64,000 bases of DNA from contig NZ_JAMKMS010000007.1 of NCBI RefSeq assembly GCF_023634655.1, positions 62,001 to 126,000 on the forward strand, read 5' to 3'. A program made the position numbers and the translations under genes. The DNA comes from Vibrio methylphosphonaticus. GTDB lineage: Bacteria; Pseudomonadota; Gammaproteobacteria; Enterobacterales; Vibrionaceae. Positions 38,267 to 46,846 of the stretch are shown here, piece after piece (position 1 is the stretch's first letter; each line of letters opens with the position of its first letter). The notes beneath the pieces are model-generated. The model made no database searches, was not told the DNA's origin, and saw nothing but the letters and a program-made list of their open reading frames with translations.

Positions 38267-41104
38267 TTACTTAGCTTTAGTGGTCAGCATGGGCTTTAAG
38301 AATCTAGCGGTGTGTGATCCGTCGACTTTTGCCACGTCTTCGGGTGTGCCTTCTGCAATAATTTCGCCACCGCCTTGACCGCCTTCAGGCCCTAAATCAA
38401 TCACCCAGTCAGCCGTTTTAACGACATCCAAGTTATGTTCAATCACCACCACGCTGTTGCCATGATCGCGTAAGCGGTGAAGGACAGAAAGCAGCAACTC
38501 AATATCATGGAAGTGCAAACCAGTGGTTGGCTCATCCAAAATATAGAGTGTTTTTCCCGTATCTCGTTTAGAAAGCTCTCGAGCCAGTTTGACGCGTTGC
38601 GCTTCACCGCCTGACAGCGTTGTCGCCGCTTGGCCTAGGCGAATGTAAGATAATCCAACGTCCATCAGTGTTTGCAGTTTTCGTGCGATAACGGGTACAG
38701 GATCAAAGTAGGCACGAGCATCTTCGACCGTCATTTGCAGCACTTCGTCTATCGTCTTGCCTTTGTAGCGGATCTCGAGTGTTTCACGATTATAGCGCTT
38801 ACCTTTACACACATCACAAGGGACATAAACATCGGGTAGGAAGTGCATTTCAACTTTAATGACCCCATCACCTTGGCACGCTTCACAGCGGCCGCCTCGG
38901 ACGTTAAAACTAAAGCGTCCCGGTTTATAGCCACGAGAACGAGACTCTTGAGTTCCCGCAAAGAGTTCACGAATCGGCGTAAATATACCAGTATAGGTCG
39001 CAGGGTTAGAGCGTGGCGTTCGGCCTATTGGGCTTTGATCAATATCGATAACTTTATCGAAGTGCTCCAAACCTTCAATCTTCTTATAAGGTGAAGGCTC
39101 TGCAGTGGTCGCTCCGTTAAGTTGCGTATGAGCAATTTTAAAGAAGGTGTCATTGATAAGGGTGGATTTGCCCGAACCTGATACGCCAGTAATACAGGTA
39201 AATAAGCCAACCGGGATAGTTAAATCCACATTCTTCAGGTTATTGCCCGTCGCACCGGATAAGGTGACGACTTTTTTTGGATCAACAGGCGTACGTTGTT
39301 TTGGTATGGATATTTCACGCTTTCCACTTAGATATTGGCCAGTCAACGATGCCTCTGATGCCAGAATGTCATCAATTGTCCCTTCTGCCACGATAGACCC
39401 ACCGTGGACGCCAGCACCAGGGCCAATATCAATGACATGATCTGCGGTACGAATGGCATCTTCATCATGCTCAACGACCAGTACGGTGTTGCCTAAATCT
39501 CGTAAGTGAATCAGGGTATCAAGCAATCGCTCATTGTCTCGCTGGTGCAGACCGATAGATGGCTCATCCAGTACGTACATCACACCAACCAGTCCAGCAC
39601 CGATTTGGCTTGCGAGTCGAATTCGCTGCGCTTCACCACCGGAGAGTGTCTCGGCACTGCGCGATAAATTTAAGTAATTAAGCCCAACGTTAATCAAGAA
39701 CTGCAATCGGTCATTGATCTCTTTCATGACTTTATCAGCAATCTGTGCTCGTTGACCCTCTAAGGCTAAAGAGCGGAAAAATTCCATTGAGTCGCTGATA
39801 CTCATTTCGACAATTTCAGGCAGAGTCGTGTCTTGGATAAAGACGTTTCGAGCTTCTTCTTTTAAGCGAGTACCACCACACGATGAGCACGATTTCGTGG
39901 AAATATACTTGGTTAAATCTTCACGAACTGAGTTGGATTCGGTGTCACGGTAGCGACGCTCAAGCGTATTGAGGATCCCTTCAAAGGGATGACGTTTAAC
40001 TCGGATGTCACCACGGTCATTAACATAATTAAATTCAATTTCTGTGCGACCAGAGCCTTTTAGTACCACATCCTTAATTTTCTTGGGTAAGGATTTGAAG
40101 GGCGCGAATAAGTCAAAGTCGTAATGCTTCGCTAATGACGACAGCATTTGGAAGTAATAGTAGTTCTTTTGATCCCAGCCTCGTATTGCCCCTTCGGCAA
40201 TACTGATGGTTTCATCTTGGATTACGCGAGCCGGGTCGAAGTACTGTTGTACGCCAAGCCCATCACACGTGTGGCAAGCGCCTGCAGGGTTATTAAAAGA
40301 AAACAGTCGTGGTTCGAGCTCTTGCAGGCTATAGCCACAATACGGACAGGCAAAGTTAGCCGAAAATATGATGTCTTCTTTTTCGGCATCATCCATCCAA
40401 CCCACCGCAACAATGCCGCCAGAGAGTTCTAATGCCGTTTCAAAGGACTCAGCCAGCCTTTGCTGAAGATTATCACGCACTTTAAAGCGGTCGACGACGA
40501 CTTCAATGGTGTGCTTTTTATGCAGCTCAAGTGTTGGTGGATCGGAAAGATCGCAGGTTTCGCCATCAATTCTTGCGCGAATAAATCCTTGGGCGGCGAG
40601 GTTTTCTAGTGTTTTGACATGTTCACCTTTTCGCTCTTTAACGATAGGAGCAAGCAGCATCATTTTAGAGCCTTCCGGCAGCTCAAGTACTTTGTCGACC
40701 ATCTGGCTAACGGTTTGTGCAGCCAATGGTGTTTTGTGCTCGGGGCAACGGGGTTCACCGACACGTGCGTAAAGAAGACGCAGGTAATCGTAGACCTCAG
40801 TAATGGTGCCGACGGTTGAACGTGGGTTATGAGAGGTGGATTTTTGCTCAATGGAAATCGCGGGCGATAGCCCCTCAATATGGTCGACGTCAGGCTTTTC
40901 CATTAAAGATAAGAACTGTCTAGCGTAAGCCGATAATGATTCCACATAGCGCCTTTGCCCTTCTGCATAAAGGGTATCGAATGCTAATGAGGACTTACCT
41001 GAACCAGAAAGGCCGGTAATCACGGTGAGTTTGTCGCGAGGAATCGTGAGACTGACGTTTTTTAGGTTATGGGTCCGAGCACCCCTAACTTCGATCTTAT
41101 CCAT
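38267..41104 (-). CDS. uvrA: Excinuclease ABC subunit A
   Basis: DNA-damage sensor of nucleotide excision repair, a dimeric ABC-type ATPase that loads UvrB. The 945-aa protein from the ATG at 41104 begins [16 protein letters not shown], matching the E. coli start; an in-frame GTG at 41113 would add three residues. It has two Walker A motifs (GLSGSGKSS and GVSGSGKST), two ABC signatures ([12 protein letters not shown] and [12 protein letters not shown]), and CxxC zinc modules (CPYCG...CHTC, CSSCGG, and CEACQGDG...CDVCKG). A LexA-like box lies 65-84 bp upstream. Confidence 0.98.
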   Translation of the reverse strand: MDKIEVRGARTHNLKNVSLTIPRDKLTVITGLSGSGKSSLAFDTLYAEGQRRYVESLSAYARQFLSLMEKPDVDHIEGLSPAISIEQKSTSHNPRSTVGTITEVYDYLRLLYARVGEPRCPEHKTPLAAQTVSQMVDKVLELPEGSKMMLLAPIVKERKGEHVKTLENLAAQGFIRARIDGETCDLSDPPTLELHKKHTIEVVVDRFKVRDNLQQRLAESFETALELSGGIVAVGWMDDAEKEDIIFSANFACPYCGYSLQELEPRLFSFNNPAGACHTCDGLGVQQYFDPARVIQDETISIAEGAIRGWDQKNYYYFQMLSSLAKHYDFDLFAPFKSLPKKIKDVVLKGSGRTEIEFNYVNDRGDIRVKRHPFEGILNTLERRYRDTESNSVREDLTKYISTKSCSSCGGTRLKEEARNVFIQDTTLPEIVEMSISDSMEFFRSLALEGQRAQIADKVMKEINDRLQFLINVGLNYLNLSRSAETLSGGEAQRIRLASQIGAGLVGVMYVLDEPSIGLHQRDNERLLDTLIHLRDLGNTVLVVEHDEDAIRTADHVIDIGPGAGVHGGSIVAEGTIDDILASEASLTGQYLSGKREISIPKQRTPVDPKKVVTLSGATGNNLKNVDLTIPVGLFTCITGVSGSGKSTLINDTFFKIAHTQLNGATTAEPSPYKKIEGLEHFDKVIDIDQSPIGRTPRSNPATYTGIFTPIRELFAGTQESRSRGYKPGRFSFNVRGGRCEACQGDGVIKVEMHFLPDVYVPCDVCKGKRYNRETLEIRYKGKTIDEVLQMTVEDARAYFDPVPVIARKLQTLMDVGLSYIRLGQAATTLSGGEAQRVKLARELSKRDTGKTLYILDEPTTGLHFHDIELLLSVLHRLRDHGNSVVVIEHNLDVVKTADWVIDLGPEGGQGGGEIIAEGTPEDVAKVDGSHTARFLKPMLTTKAK

Positions 41105-41168
41105 TGTTGCCACTCATGTAATACGTAGTGCGATAAGTATTACATAGTGTGAAGTTTGTGCAAAGAAA

Positions 41169-41188
41169 TACTGGATAAAAAAACAGGT
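41169..41188 (-). promoter_or_regulatory. LexA-like SOS box upstream of uvrA
   Basis: CTGG-N8-ACAG (41171-41186), within TACTGGATAAAAAAACAGGT, differs at one core base from the LexA consensus CTGT-N8-ACAG and has the AT-rich spacer. uvrA is an established SOS gene. Confidence 0.65.
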
Positions 41189-41211
41189 CAAAATAATGGG
41201 TAAGTGGGAAA

Positions 41212-41245
41212 TAAAAACGCCACATTTCTACGAGAAAGTGGCGTT
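41212..41245 (-). terminator. galU terminator
   Basis: On the minus strand AACGCCAC and GTGGCGTT form a stem (extended inward by TTTCT/AGAAA) followed by TTTTATTT, just after galU. Confidence 0.85.
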
Positions 41246-41271
41246 GATAGAATGTGGTAGTTGAGCGTAAT

Positions 41272-42141
41272 TTAGGCTTTCTTTGTCGCGTGCTTACCTA
41301 GCTCAGATGCTTTTTCATCTTTTAGATAAAGATTTTCAAAGCAATAGTTTGTTGCTTCAATGTAGCCTTCAACACTACCACAATCAAAACGCTGGCCTTT
41401 GAATTTATACGCAAGAACACAACCTGATTTTGCTTGTTTAAGCAACGCATCGGTAATTTGAATCTCGCCGCCTTTGCCTGGCTCTGTTTGCTCAATGAGC
41501 TCAAAGATATCAGGAGTCAGGATATAACGCCCGATGATGGCAAGGTTACTCGGCGCGGAACCTGGTTCTGGCTTTTCTACCATGTCGTCAACGCGGAAAA
41601 GGTCGTCTTTGATCATTTCACCAGAAATCACACCGTATTTGTGCGTTTCATTTTCTGGAACCTCTTGAACAGCCACAATTGAACAGCGGAACTGTTTGTA
41701 TAGTGCCACCATTTGAGCGAGTACGCCTTGCTCTTCGTTGACGCAAAGGTCATCAGCTAGCACGACAGCAAACGGTTCGTCACCGACCAATTCACGACCG
41801 GTTAAGATAGCATGACCAAGTCCCTTCATTTCACGTTGGCGAACATACGTAAATTGCGCGGAATCGATGATATCGCGGATATCAACCAATAGTTCTTCTT
41901 TATTGGTGCCACTAATTTGATGTTCTAGTTCGTAGTTCTTATCAAAGTGATCCATGATCGAGTGTTTACCACGACCCGTCACAATGCACATTCCATCCAT
42001 ACCTGCTTGAATGGCCTCTTCGACACCGTATTCAATCAATGGCTTGTTTACTACTGGCATCATTTCTTTTGGCATCGACTTGGTTGCTGGAAGAAAGCGA
42101 GTTCCATACCCAGCCGCTGGGAATAGGCACTTTTTAATCAT
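41272..42141 (-). CDS. galU: UTP-glucose-1-phosphate uridylyltransferase
   Basis: Makes UDP-glucose for lipopolysaccharide, capsule/exopolysaccharide and galactose metabolism. The 289-aa protein has the nucleotidyltransferase signature AAGYGTRFLPATKSMPKEM at the N terminus, the VVNKPLIEYGVEEA motif and the FDCGSVEGYIEATNY motif near the C terminus. Monocistronic-looking, with its own terminator, between qstR and uvrA as in V. cholerae. Confidence 0.97.
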   Translation of the reverse strand: MIKKCLFPAAGYGTRFLPATKSMPKEMMPVVNKPLIEYGVEEAIQAGMDGMCIVTGRGKHSIMDHFDKNYELEHQISGTNKEELLVDIRDIIDSAQFTYVRQREMKGLGHAILTGRELVGDEPFAVVLADDLCVNEEQGVLAQMVALYKQFRCSIVAVQEVPENETHKYGVISGEMIKDDLFRVDDMVEKPEPGSAPSNLAIIGRYILTPDIFELIEQTEPGKGGEIQITDALLKQAKSGCVLAYKFKGQRFDCGSVEGYIEATNYCFENLYLKDEKASELGKHATKKA

Positions 42142-42304
42142 GATAAAACCCTTTATCTTTATAATCTTTAGTTTGCGTTACTGACGAATTTTCTGCTGAT
42201 AGTCTACCGCTAATTAAATCCAGATAACAGCCTTATCCCAAGCGTGATAGGTGCGTCTTTTATCATTGATTATTCGATACTTTGTTATGAGACACTTTTA
42301 TTCA

Positions 42305-42952
42305 TTAAGAAAGTAAGTGTTGATTAGCCCATGCGATAGCTTGCAATCTATTTTTAACCGATAGCTTTCTAAATATCTGATACAGATGCGATTTTACAGT
42401 GGATTCAGTAATAAATAGATCTTCAGCCATTTGCATATTTGTCGCCCCTGACTGCAAACTGCGCAGAATATCGATTTCGCGAGCGGTTAGATCAACCACC
42501 GCTGGAGAGGTATTGGCGGACACAACGTGTCGATAGTGATGCAATAATTGACTCGATACGTCCCTAGGCAGCCAGTTTTTACCATTAATAATTTCATCAA
42601 AACCTTTGACGATCTTTTCCGGCGATTCATGGCTATAAAATAGGCCTTTGATGTTGCCGTAGCGTAGAATGGTTTCCGTGGTGAGTCGGTGAGGAACGTT
42701 GATTAAGATGGTTTCGAAGTGCTTGCTCACTAAAGGCAGGTTAAGTACTTGCTGAAACATGTCTAGCGAGGCTTGGTAATCAAACAATAGTATTCGGTTA
42801 CGCACCTTATCTCGCGCGACCATCAGTGCTTCAGGTTGAATAACATCGATGGCGTTAATACTTAACTTGGAAAGTTGTTCCACAAGAGGATCAGGCGAGC
42901 TCGTGCTTAGTGCCACATGCTGAATGATGCGTTTGTAGCTATTTTTTCTCAT
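42305..42952 (-). CDS. qstR: QstR, LuxR/FixJ-type competence regulator
   Basis: Transcription factor downstream of TfoX (chitin signal) and HapR (quorum signal) that in V. cholerae switches on DNA-uptake genes and the type VI secretion system. The 215-aa protein has an N-terminal receiver-like/VpsT-type domain of ~140 residues without an obvious phospho-acceptor triad and a C-terminal LuxR helix-turn-helix (LTAREIDILRSLQSGATNMQ ... TESTVKSHLYQIFRKLSVKN). The identification rests on this architecture plus its position between galU and ssb, the qstR locus of V. cholerae. It is divergent from ssb. Confidence 0.85.
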   Translation of the reverse strand: MRKNSYKRIIQHVALSTSSPDPLVEQLSKLSINAIDVIQPEALMVARDKVRNRILLFDYQASLDMFQQVLNLPLVSKHFETILINVPHRLTTETILRYGNIKGLFYSHESPEKIVKGFDEIINGKNWLPRDVSSQLLHHYRHVVSANTSPAVVDLTAREIDILRSLQSGATNMQMAEDLFITESTVKSHLYQIFRKLSVKNRLQAIAWANQHLLS

Positions 42953-43215
42953 AAGAGTGATTTAGTCCGATAGTTTTTATGCATGCTGACGAGTATTGAG
43001 GTTAGGTTCTAGACCGGATGGATACATTTGAGACTCAGTTAAAAAATCTAAGTAATTGATATAAATCTTATGTTGTCTGCGATGGTGCTCAGTTCAAGAA
43101 TTAGAGCGTGATCCCTATCATTGGATTGATTCATTAAGCGCTGTTGTCGAAATGAAGTATCGTGTTATCCTATTGTGCTAAATTTAAAATATCTATTGTG
43201 GTTACGGAGCAAAAC

Positions 43216-43791
43216 ATGGCAAGCCGTGGAGTAAACAAAGTCATTCTAGTGGGTAACTTAGGTAACGACCCAGAAATTCGTTACATGCCAAACGGTGGTG
43301 CGGTAGCGAATATCACAATCGCAACGTCAGAATCTTGGCGAGATAAAGCAACGGGCGAGCAGCGTGAAAAAACAGAGTGGCACCGTGTTGCTTTGTTTGG
43401 CAAGCTGGCTGAAGTTGCTGGTGAATATTTGCGTAAAGGCTCTCAAGTTTATATTGAAGGTCAACTACAGACTCGTAAATGGCAAGATCAAAGTGGTCAA
43501 GACCGTTATACAACGGAAGTGGTTGTACAAGGCTTTAATGGCGTGATGCAAATGCTTGGTGGTCGTCAAGGTGGCGGTGCTCCAATGCAGCAAGGCGGCA
43601 TGAACCAAGGCGGCATGAACCAAGGTGGTATGCAGCAGCAATCTCAACAGCCTCAGCAAGGTTGGGGTCAGCCACAACAGCCGGTTCAACAGCAGTCGGC
43701 TCAACAGCAGCCAGCACAGCAAAAGCCAGCGCAACAGCAGCCACAGTACAATGAACCGCCAATGGATTTTGATGACGATATCCCGTTCTGA
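43216..43791 (+). CDS. ssb: Single-stranded DNA-binding protein
   Basis: Binds and protects ssDNA in replication, repair and uptake. The 191-aa protein has an N-terminal OB fold ([20 protein letters not shown] ... [22 protein letters not shown]), a Gln/Gly-rich linker with GGMNQ repeats, and the acidic C-terminal tip MDFDDDIPF that recruits partner proteins. I chose the ATG at 43216 (MASRGVN) rather than an in-frame start at 43162 because it follows a CGGAGC ribosome-binding site and matches the family start. It is the last core gene before the genomic island. Confidence 0.97.
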   Translation: MASRGVNKVILVGNLGNDPEIRYMPNGGAVANITIATSESWRDKATGEQREKTEWHRVALFGKLAEVAGEYLRKGSQVYIEGQLQTRKWQDQSGQDRYTTEVVVQGFNGVMQMLGGRQGGGAPMQQGGMNQGGMNQGGMQQQSQQPQQGWGQPQQPVQQQSAQQQPAQQKPAQQQPQYNEPPMDFDDDIPF

Positions 43792-43859
43792 CGGTTACCT
43801 GAGACCTAGTTTTGTTAAGTTTGATGATTTGAGTCAATAATAACAAGGGTTTGTGAGAG

Positions 43860-43902
43860 AAAGTTTACAGTGAGTGTTGCAACTTCTGTAAACTTTTTTT
43901 AT
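43860..43902 (+). terminator. Hairpin with T tract after ssb
   Basis: AAAGTTTACAG and CTGTAAACTTT form an 11-bp perfect stem with a 15-nt loop, running into a T tract. It would end ssb transcription. A second, GC-rich terminator at the far end of the island may be the original one, so this hairpin may belong to the island end. Confidence 0.6.
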
Positions 43903-43965
43903 ATTTATATTCAGCTTTGGTGTTACCTTGTGTTTTTGTAACGTTTTATTGGTTTAAGGATGAGA

Positions 43966-45288
43966 ATGAATATAAGAAAGTTTCAAATGTCGAGTGGTGA
44001 GAGCTACTCAATCCTCTTAGATGAGAATGGTATGCCGTTGCCTTACCACAACCTCTTCGTGACCCTGCATTACCGAAATGAGTCTAAAGCAAGTAACACC
44101 TGCTATCGTGTTTTTGAGCATCTTTGCTTTCTAGAAGAAATCTGTCTGTTTGAAAAAATCGACTTAATTGAACGATGCAAGACTGGCGATTTTTTGACAA
44201 AGAAAGAGTTTGAGAACATCAAGAAACACTCAGGGTTTAAAGTCGCATCATTCCGCGAGATGGTGGCCAGACATAAATCTTTTAATGTTGTGAGTATCAA
44301 GAAAAATAAAGTTGAAACGGCGAGAGCTAATATAGTCGTCAACCCAGAGGGCGACATCTCGCCACACACGACATACAACCGATTAACTGTGTTTGCACAG
44401 TTTATTGGCTGGCTGGAAGAAGAGTTATTTCCTTTTGAAGACTCCACTGCGGAGTTTGAGCTAAAAAAAATTAGAGGAAACAAATTTGGCACCAGTGATG
44501 AAGCTCTTGACTGGGGGGATTGGCGATCTCTAGAGCCAATTGAAGAAATCCGAGTGCTTGATGTTGTTCACCCTGACTCGTCAGAAAACCCTTGGAAATC
44601 GGAATCGGTTCGATATAGAAATCAACTCATCGTAAATATGTTTTTTGGTACTGGTTGTCGGCATGGGGAGTTGCTCAAAGTTAGAGTGAGAACAGACAAC
44701 AATCAATCAGATGTCAGAAGGCGTAACAAAGATGGTCGCCACTTCTTGATGATCCGCTCTAGAACGGACAAGGGGGACAAACGTAAACACAGACCTGAAG
44801 CAAAGACGCTAGGGCGATTTGTTCCAATGGATAAACGTTTAGTAGATATGTATGAAAATTACCTTATCTATCACCGCCCAAATGCCACTGGCTCTGAACA
44901 CATCGAGTATTTGTTCGTTACCCATCACCATAAAATACAAACCAATACCGCTTTGTCCTTGGCTCAGGTAAATAAAATTTTCCGTGAGATTTCTGAGGTA
45001 GTTGGCTTTAGGGTTCACCCTCATGCGGCTCGTCATACATGGAATGATAGGTTTAGTCGCTTTGCGGATAAACGCATTGCGGCAGGCCAAACAACGGAAG
45101 CGAAATCAGAATTTGATAGGCGAAAGTTGATGGGGTGGTCAGACGGTTCAAAGATGGCACAACGCTACTCCAAGCGCTTTGATGACAAACGTGCAATGGA
45201 TATGGCATTAGAGATGCAAGAAGAAGACTCAACCAATATAAGCTCAATCGTTCAGCAGCGCGATGAAGATCTCTGGACTGGGGAATAA
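43966..45288 (+). CDS. Tyrosine recombinase 1 of the island trio
   Basis: Site-specific recombinase, 440 aa, with all catalytic positions recognisable: Arg232 in GTGCRHGELL, His353 and Arg356 in HPHAARH, Trp391 in MGWSDG (the His/Trp-III position) and the nucleophile Tyr401 in AQRYSKRF. The N-terminal ~200 residues should hold the core-binding SAM-like domain. I chose the ATG at 43966 because AAGGA lies five bases before it; the ATG at 43960 overlaps that site. Its 3' end overlaps recombinase 2 by 26 bp. It is the first gene of the six-gene mobility block and its upstream region should contain the left attachment site. Confidence 0.87.
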   Translation: MNIRKFQMSSGESYSILLDENGMPLPYHNLFVTLHYRNESKASNTCYRVFEHLCFLEEICLFEKIDLIERCKTGDFLTKKEFENIKKHSGFKVASFREMVARHKSFNVVSIKKNKVETARANIVVNPEGDISPHTTYNRLTVFAQFIGWLEEELFPFEDSTAEFELKKIRGNKFGTSDEALDWGDWRSLEPIEEIRVLDVVHPDSSENPWKSESVRYRNQLIVNMFFGTGCRHGELLKVRVRTDNNQSDVRRRNKDGRHFLMIRSRTDKGDKRKHRPEAKTLGRFVPMDKRLVDMYENYLIYHRPNATGSEHIEYLFVTHHHKIQTNTALSLAQVNKIFREISEVVGFRVHPHAARHTWNDRFSRFADKRIAAGQTTEAKSEFDRRKLMGWSDGSKMAQRYSKRFDDKRAMDMALEMQEEDSTNISSIVQQRDEDLWTGE

Positions 45289-46846
45289 TAAATTGAATCA
45301 AGATTTTACGAATTCTGGTCTTGCTAACGATAGCAAGGTGACGATCTCAATGTCACACAATGGCTTTGAGTTTGATTATTTATCTAGCAGGTGGACACTT
45401 AATCGGGATGTGACTGTAGCGGTAGACTTTTTGGACTCTTTTGTCCATCCGTTACAAGAAGATATTCGAGAAGCATTGGTGTTTTATGCTGAGACATCAT
45501 CAGCAAAACACACGGCTAACATAGCGACACACCTTAAGCTTTATCAAACGGTTACAGGTCAAAATAACTTAACTGAGCAGGGGTTTGCTTCCTTTAAAAA
45601 CGGGCTACCTAAGAACGAGTGGTACAAGGTTTCGGTCGTAAGAGGAATGCTCAGACAGATGCGGTTTCTAGGGCTGGATAAACATATCGATGATGCGGTC
45701 TTTAAGCTGACAGACAAATGGCGTTTAGGTGGCAATGATAAAGGGGTTGCAGTCCTGACCCTTGACCCTGAAACTGGGCCATTTAGTGATTTAGAGTTTG
45801 AAGCTATTGGTTTACATGCTGCTCATCGGTATGCCGAGGGTGAGTTGAGAATTGATGAATATGCTTGCCTATCGATGTTTAAAGCGTCGGGTCGCCGTGC
45901 TACCCAAATTGCATCCATAAAGTGCAGAGACTTTTCTTATTCGTCCAAATATACGGATGCTCCAATGTATGTGGTACTGATCCCTAAAGCAAAAGTTCGT
46001 GGAGGGAAGTTCCGAAGTAAACTAAAACCTTATGCTTTAGTTAACTCGGTAGCACAGGTTATTGAGCTACATATCAATGAGCAGGCAGCTAAAGTGGAAG
46101 ACGCCCTTGGTCGTAAGATGACACTTGAAGAAAAAGGTGAGCTGCCACTGTTTATCGATGTTGGGACCATTAAGGAAGTTCAATCGATGGCCCCCAACTC
46201 GTTAATGGACTATTTAAAATCCGAGCTACCACATATCAAAACAAGCAACCTGACCAATAAGCTCAACAGCGCGGTTAAAAAGCTGAAAATCATCAGTGAG
46301 CGAACTGGTGAACCTTTGAAGTCAACGGGCTACCGTTTTCGCTATACCCTAGGCACTCGCGCAGCTAGGGAGGGAGCTGGTACGTTAACAATTGCTAATT
46401 TGCTCGACCATTCTGATACGCAAAATGTAAAAGTATATGTTGCTAACGCCCCTGAACATGCCGTTCATATCTCCAAAATCATGAACCAACCACTGGCTCG
46501 TTATGCTTCAGCGTTTGCAGGGAAACTGGTTGAAGGTGAGGATGAAGCCAATGCAGAAAACGCAGGTGCGGCACGTATTCCTTGTCGAGAAAAAGACTGC
46601 GATGTTGGCTCCTGTGGTACAAACAGTTTTTGCCAAGATTATGCACCTATCGCTTGCTATTTGTGCCCTAAATTTCGCCCATGGGCACATGCTCCGCACC
46701 ACCTTATCCTTGAGTGGCTAGTCGAAGAGCGGGAGCGATTAAAGGTTGATACGAATGATGATATGCAAATTGTTACTATCAATGACCGTGCCATTCTAGC
46801 GGTATGCCAAGTAATTCAATTGTGTAAGGAGCATAATCATGGCTGA
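45263..46846 (+). CDS. Tyrosine recombinase 2 of the trio, with Cys-rich tail
   Basis: Recombinase-like protein, 527 aa. Arg212 (SGRRATQIAS), Arg360, His383 (LLDHSD) and Tyr392 (VKVYVANA) fit the catalytic pattern, but the HxxR histidine is replaced by Tyr357 (GYRFRYT). C-terminal to the catalytic domain six cysteines (441, 446, 451, 457, 465, 468) in CREKDCDVGSC...CYLC suggest a zinc-binding module, followed by FRPWAHAPHH. The start is uncertain: the ATG at 45263 lies inside recombinase 1, while an in-frame TTG at 45293 has a GGGGA site. It overlaps recombinase 3 by 8 bp. It may act in a complex with its neighbours rather than alone. Confidence 0.83.
   Translation: MKISGLGNNKLNQDFTNSGLANDSKVTISMSHNGFEFDYLSSRWTLNRDVTVAVDFLDSFVHPLQEDIREALVFYAETSSAKHTANIATHLKLYQTVTGQNNLTEQGFASFKNGLPKNEWYKVSVVRGMLRQMRFLGLDKHIDDAVFKLTDKWRLGGNDKGVAVLTLDPETGPFSDLEFEAIGLHAAHRYAEGELRIDEYACLSMFKASGRRATQIASIKCRDFSYSSKYTDAPMYVVLIPKAKVRGGKFRSKLKPYALVNSVAQVIELHINEQAAKVEDALGRKMTLEEKGELPLFIDVGTIKEVQSMAPNSLMDYLKSELPHIKTSNLTNKLNSAVKKLKIISERTGEPLKSTGYRFRYTLGTRAAREGAGTLTIANLLDHSDTQNVKVYVANAPEHAVHISKIMNQPLARYASAFAGKLVEGEDEANAENAGAARIPCREKDCDVGSCGTNSFCQDYAPIACYLCPKFRPWAHAPHHLILEWLVEERERLKVDTNDDMQIVTINDRAILAVCQVIQLCKEHNHG

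Noticed and set aside
43465..43846. Long antisense open frames opposite ssb
   Set aside because: They arise from the Gln/Gly-repeat codons of the SSB linker read backwards; composition is low-complexity Leu/Ala.
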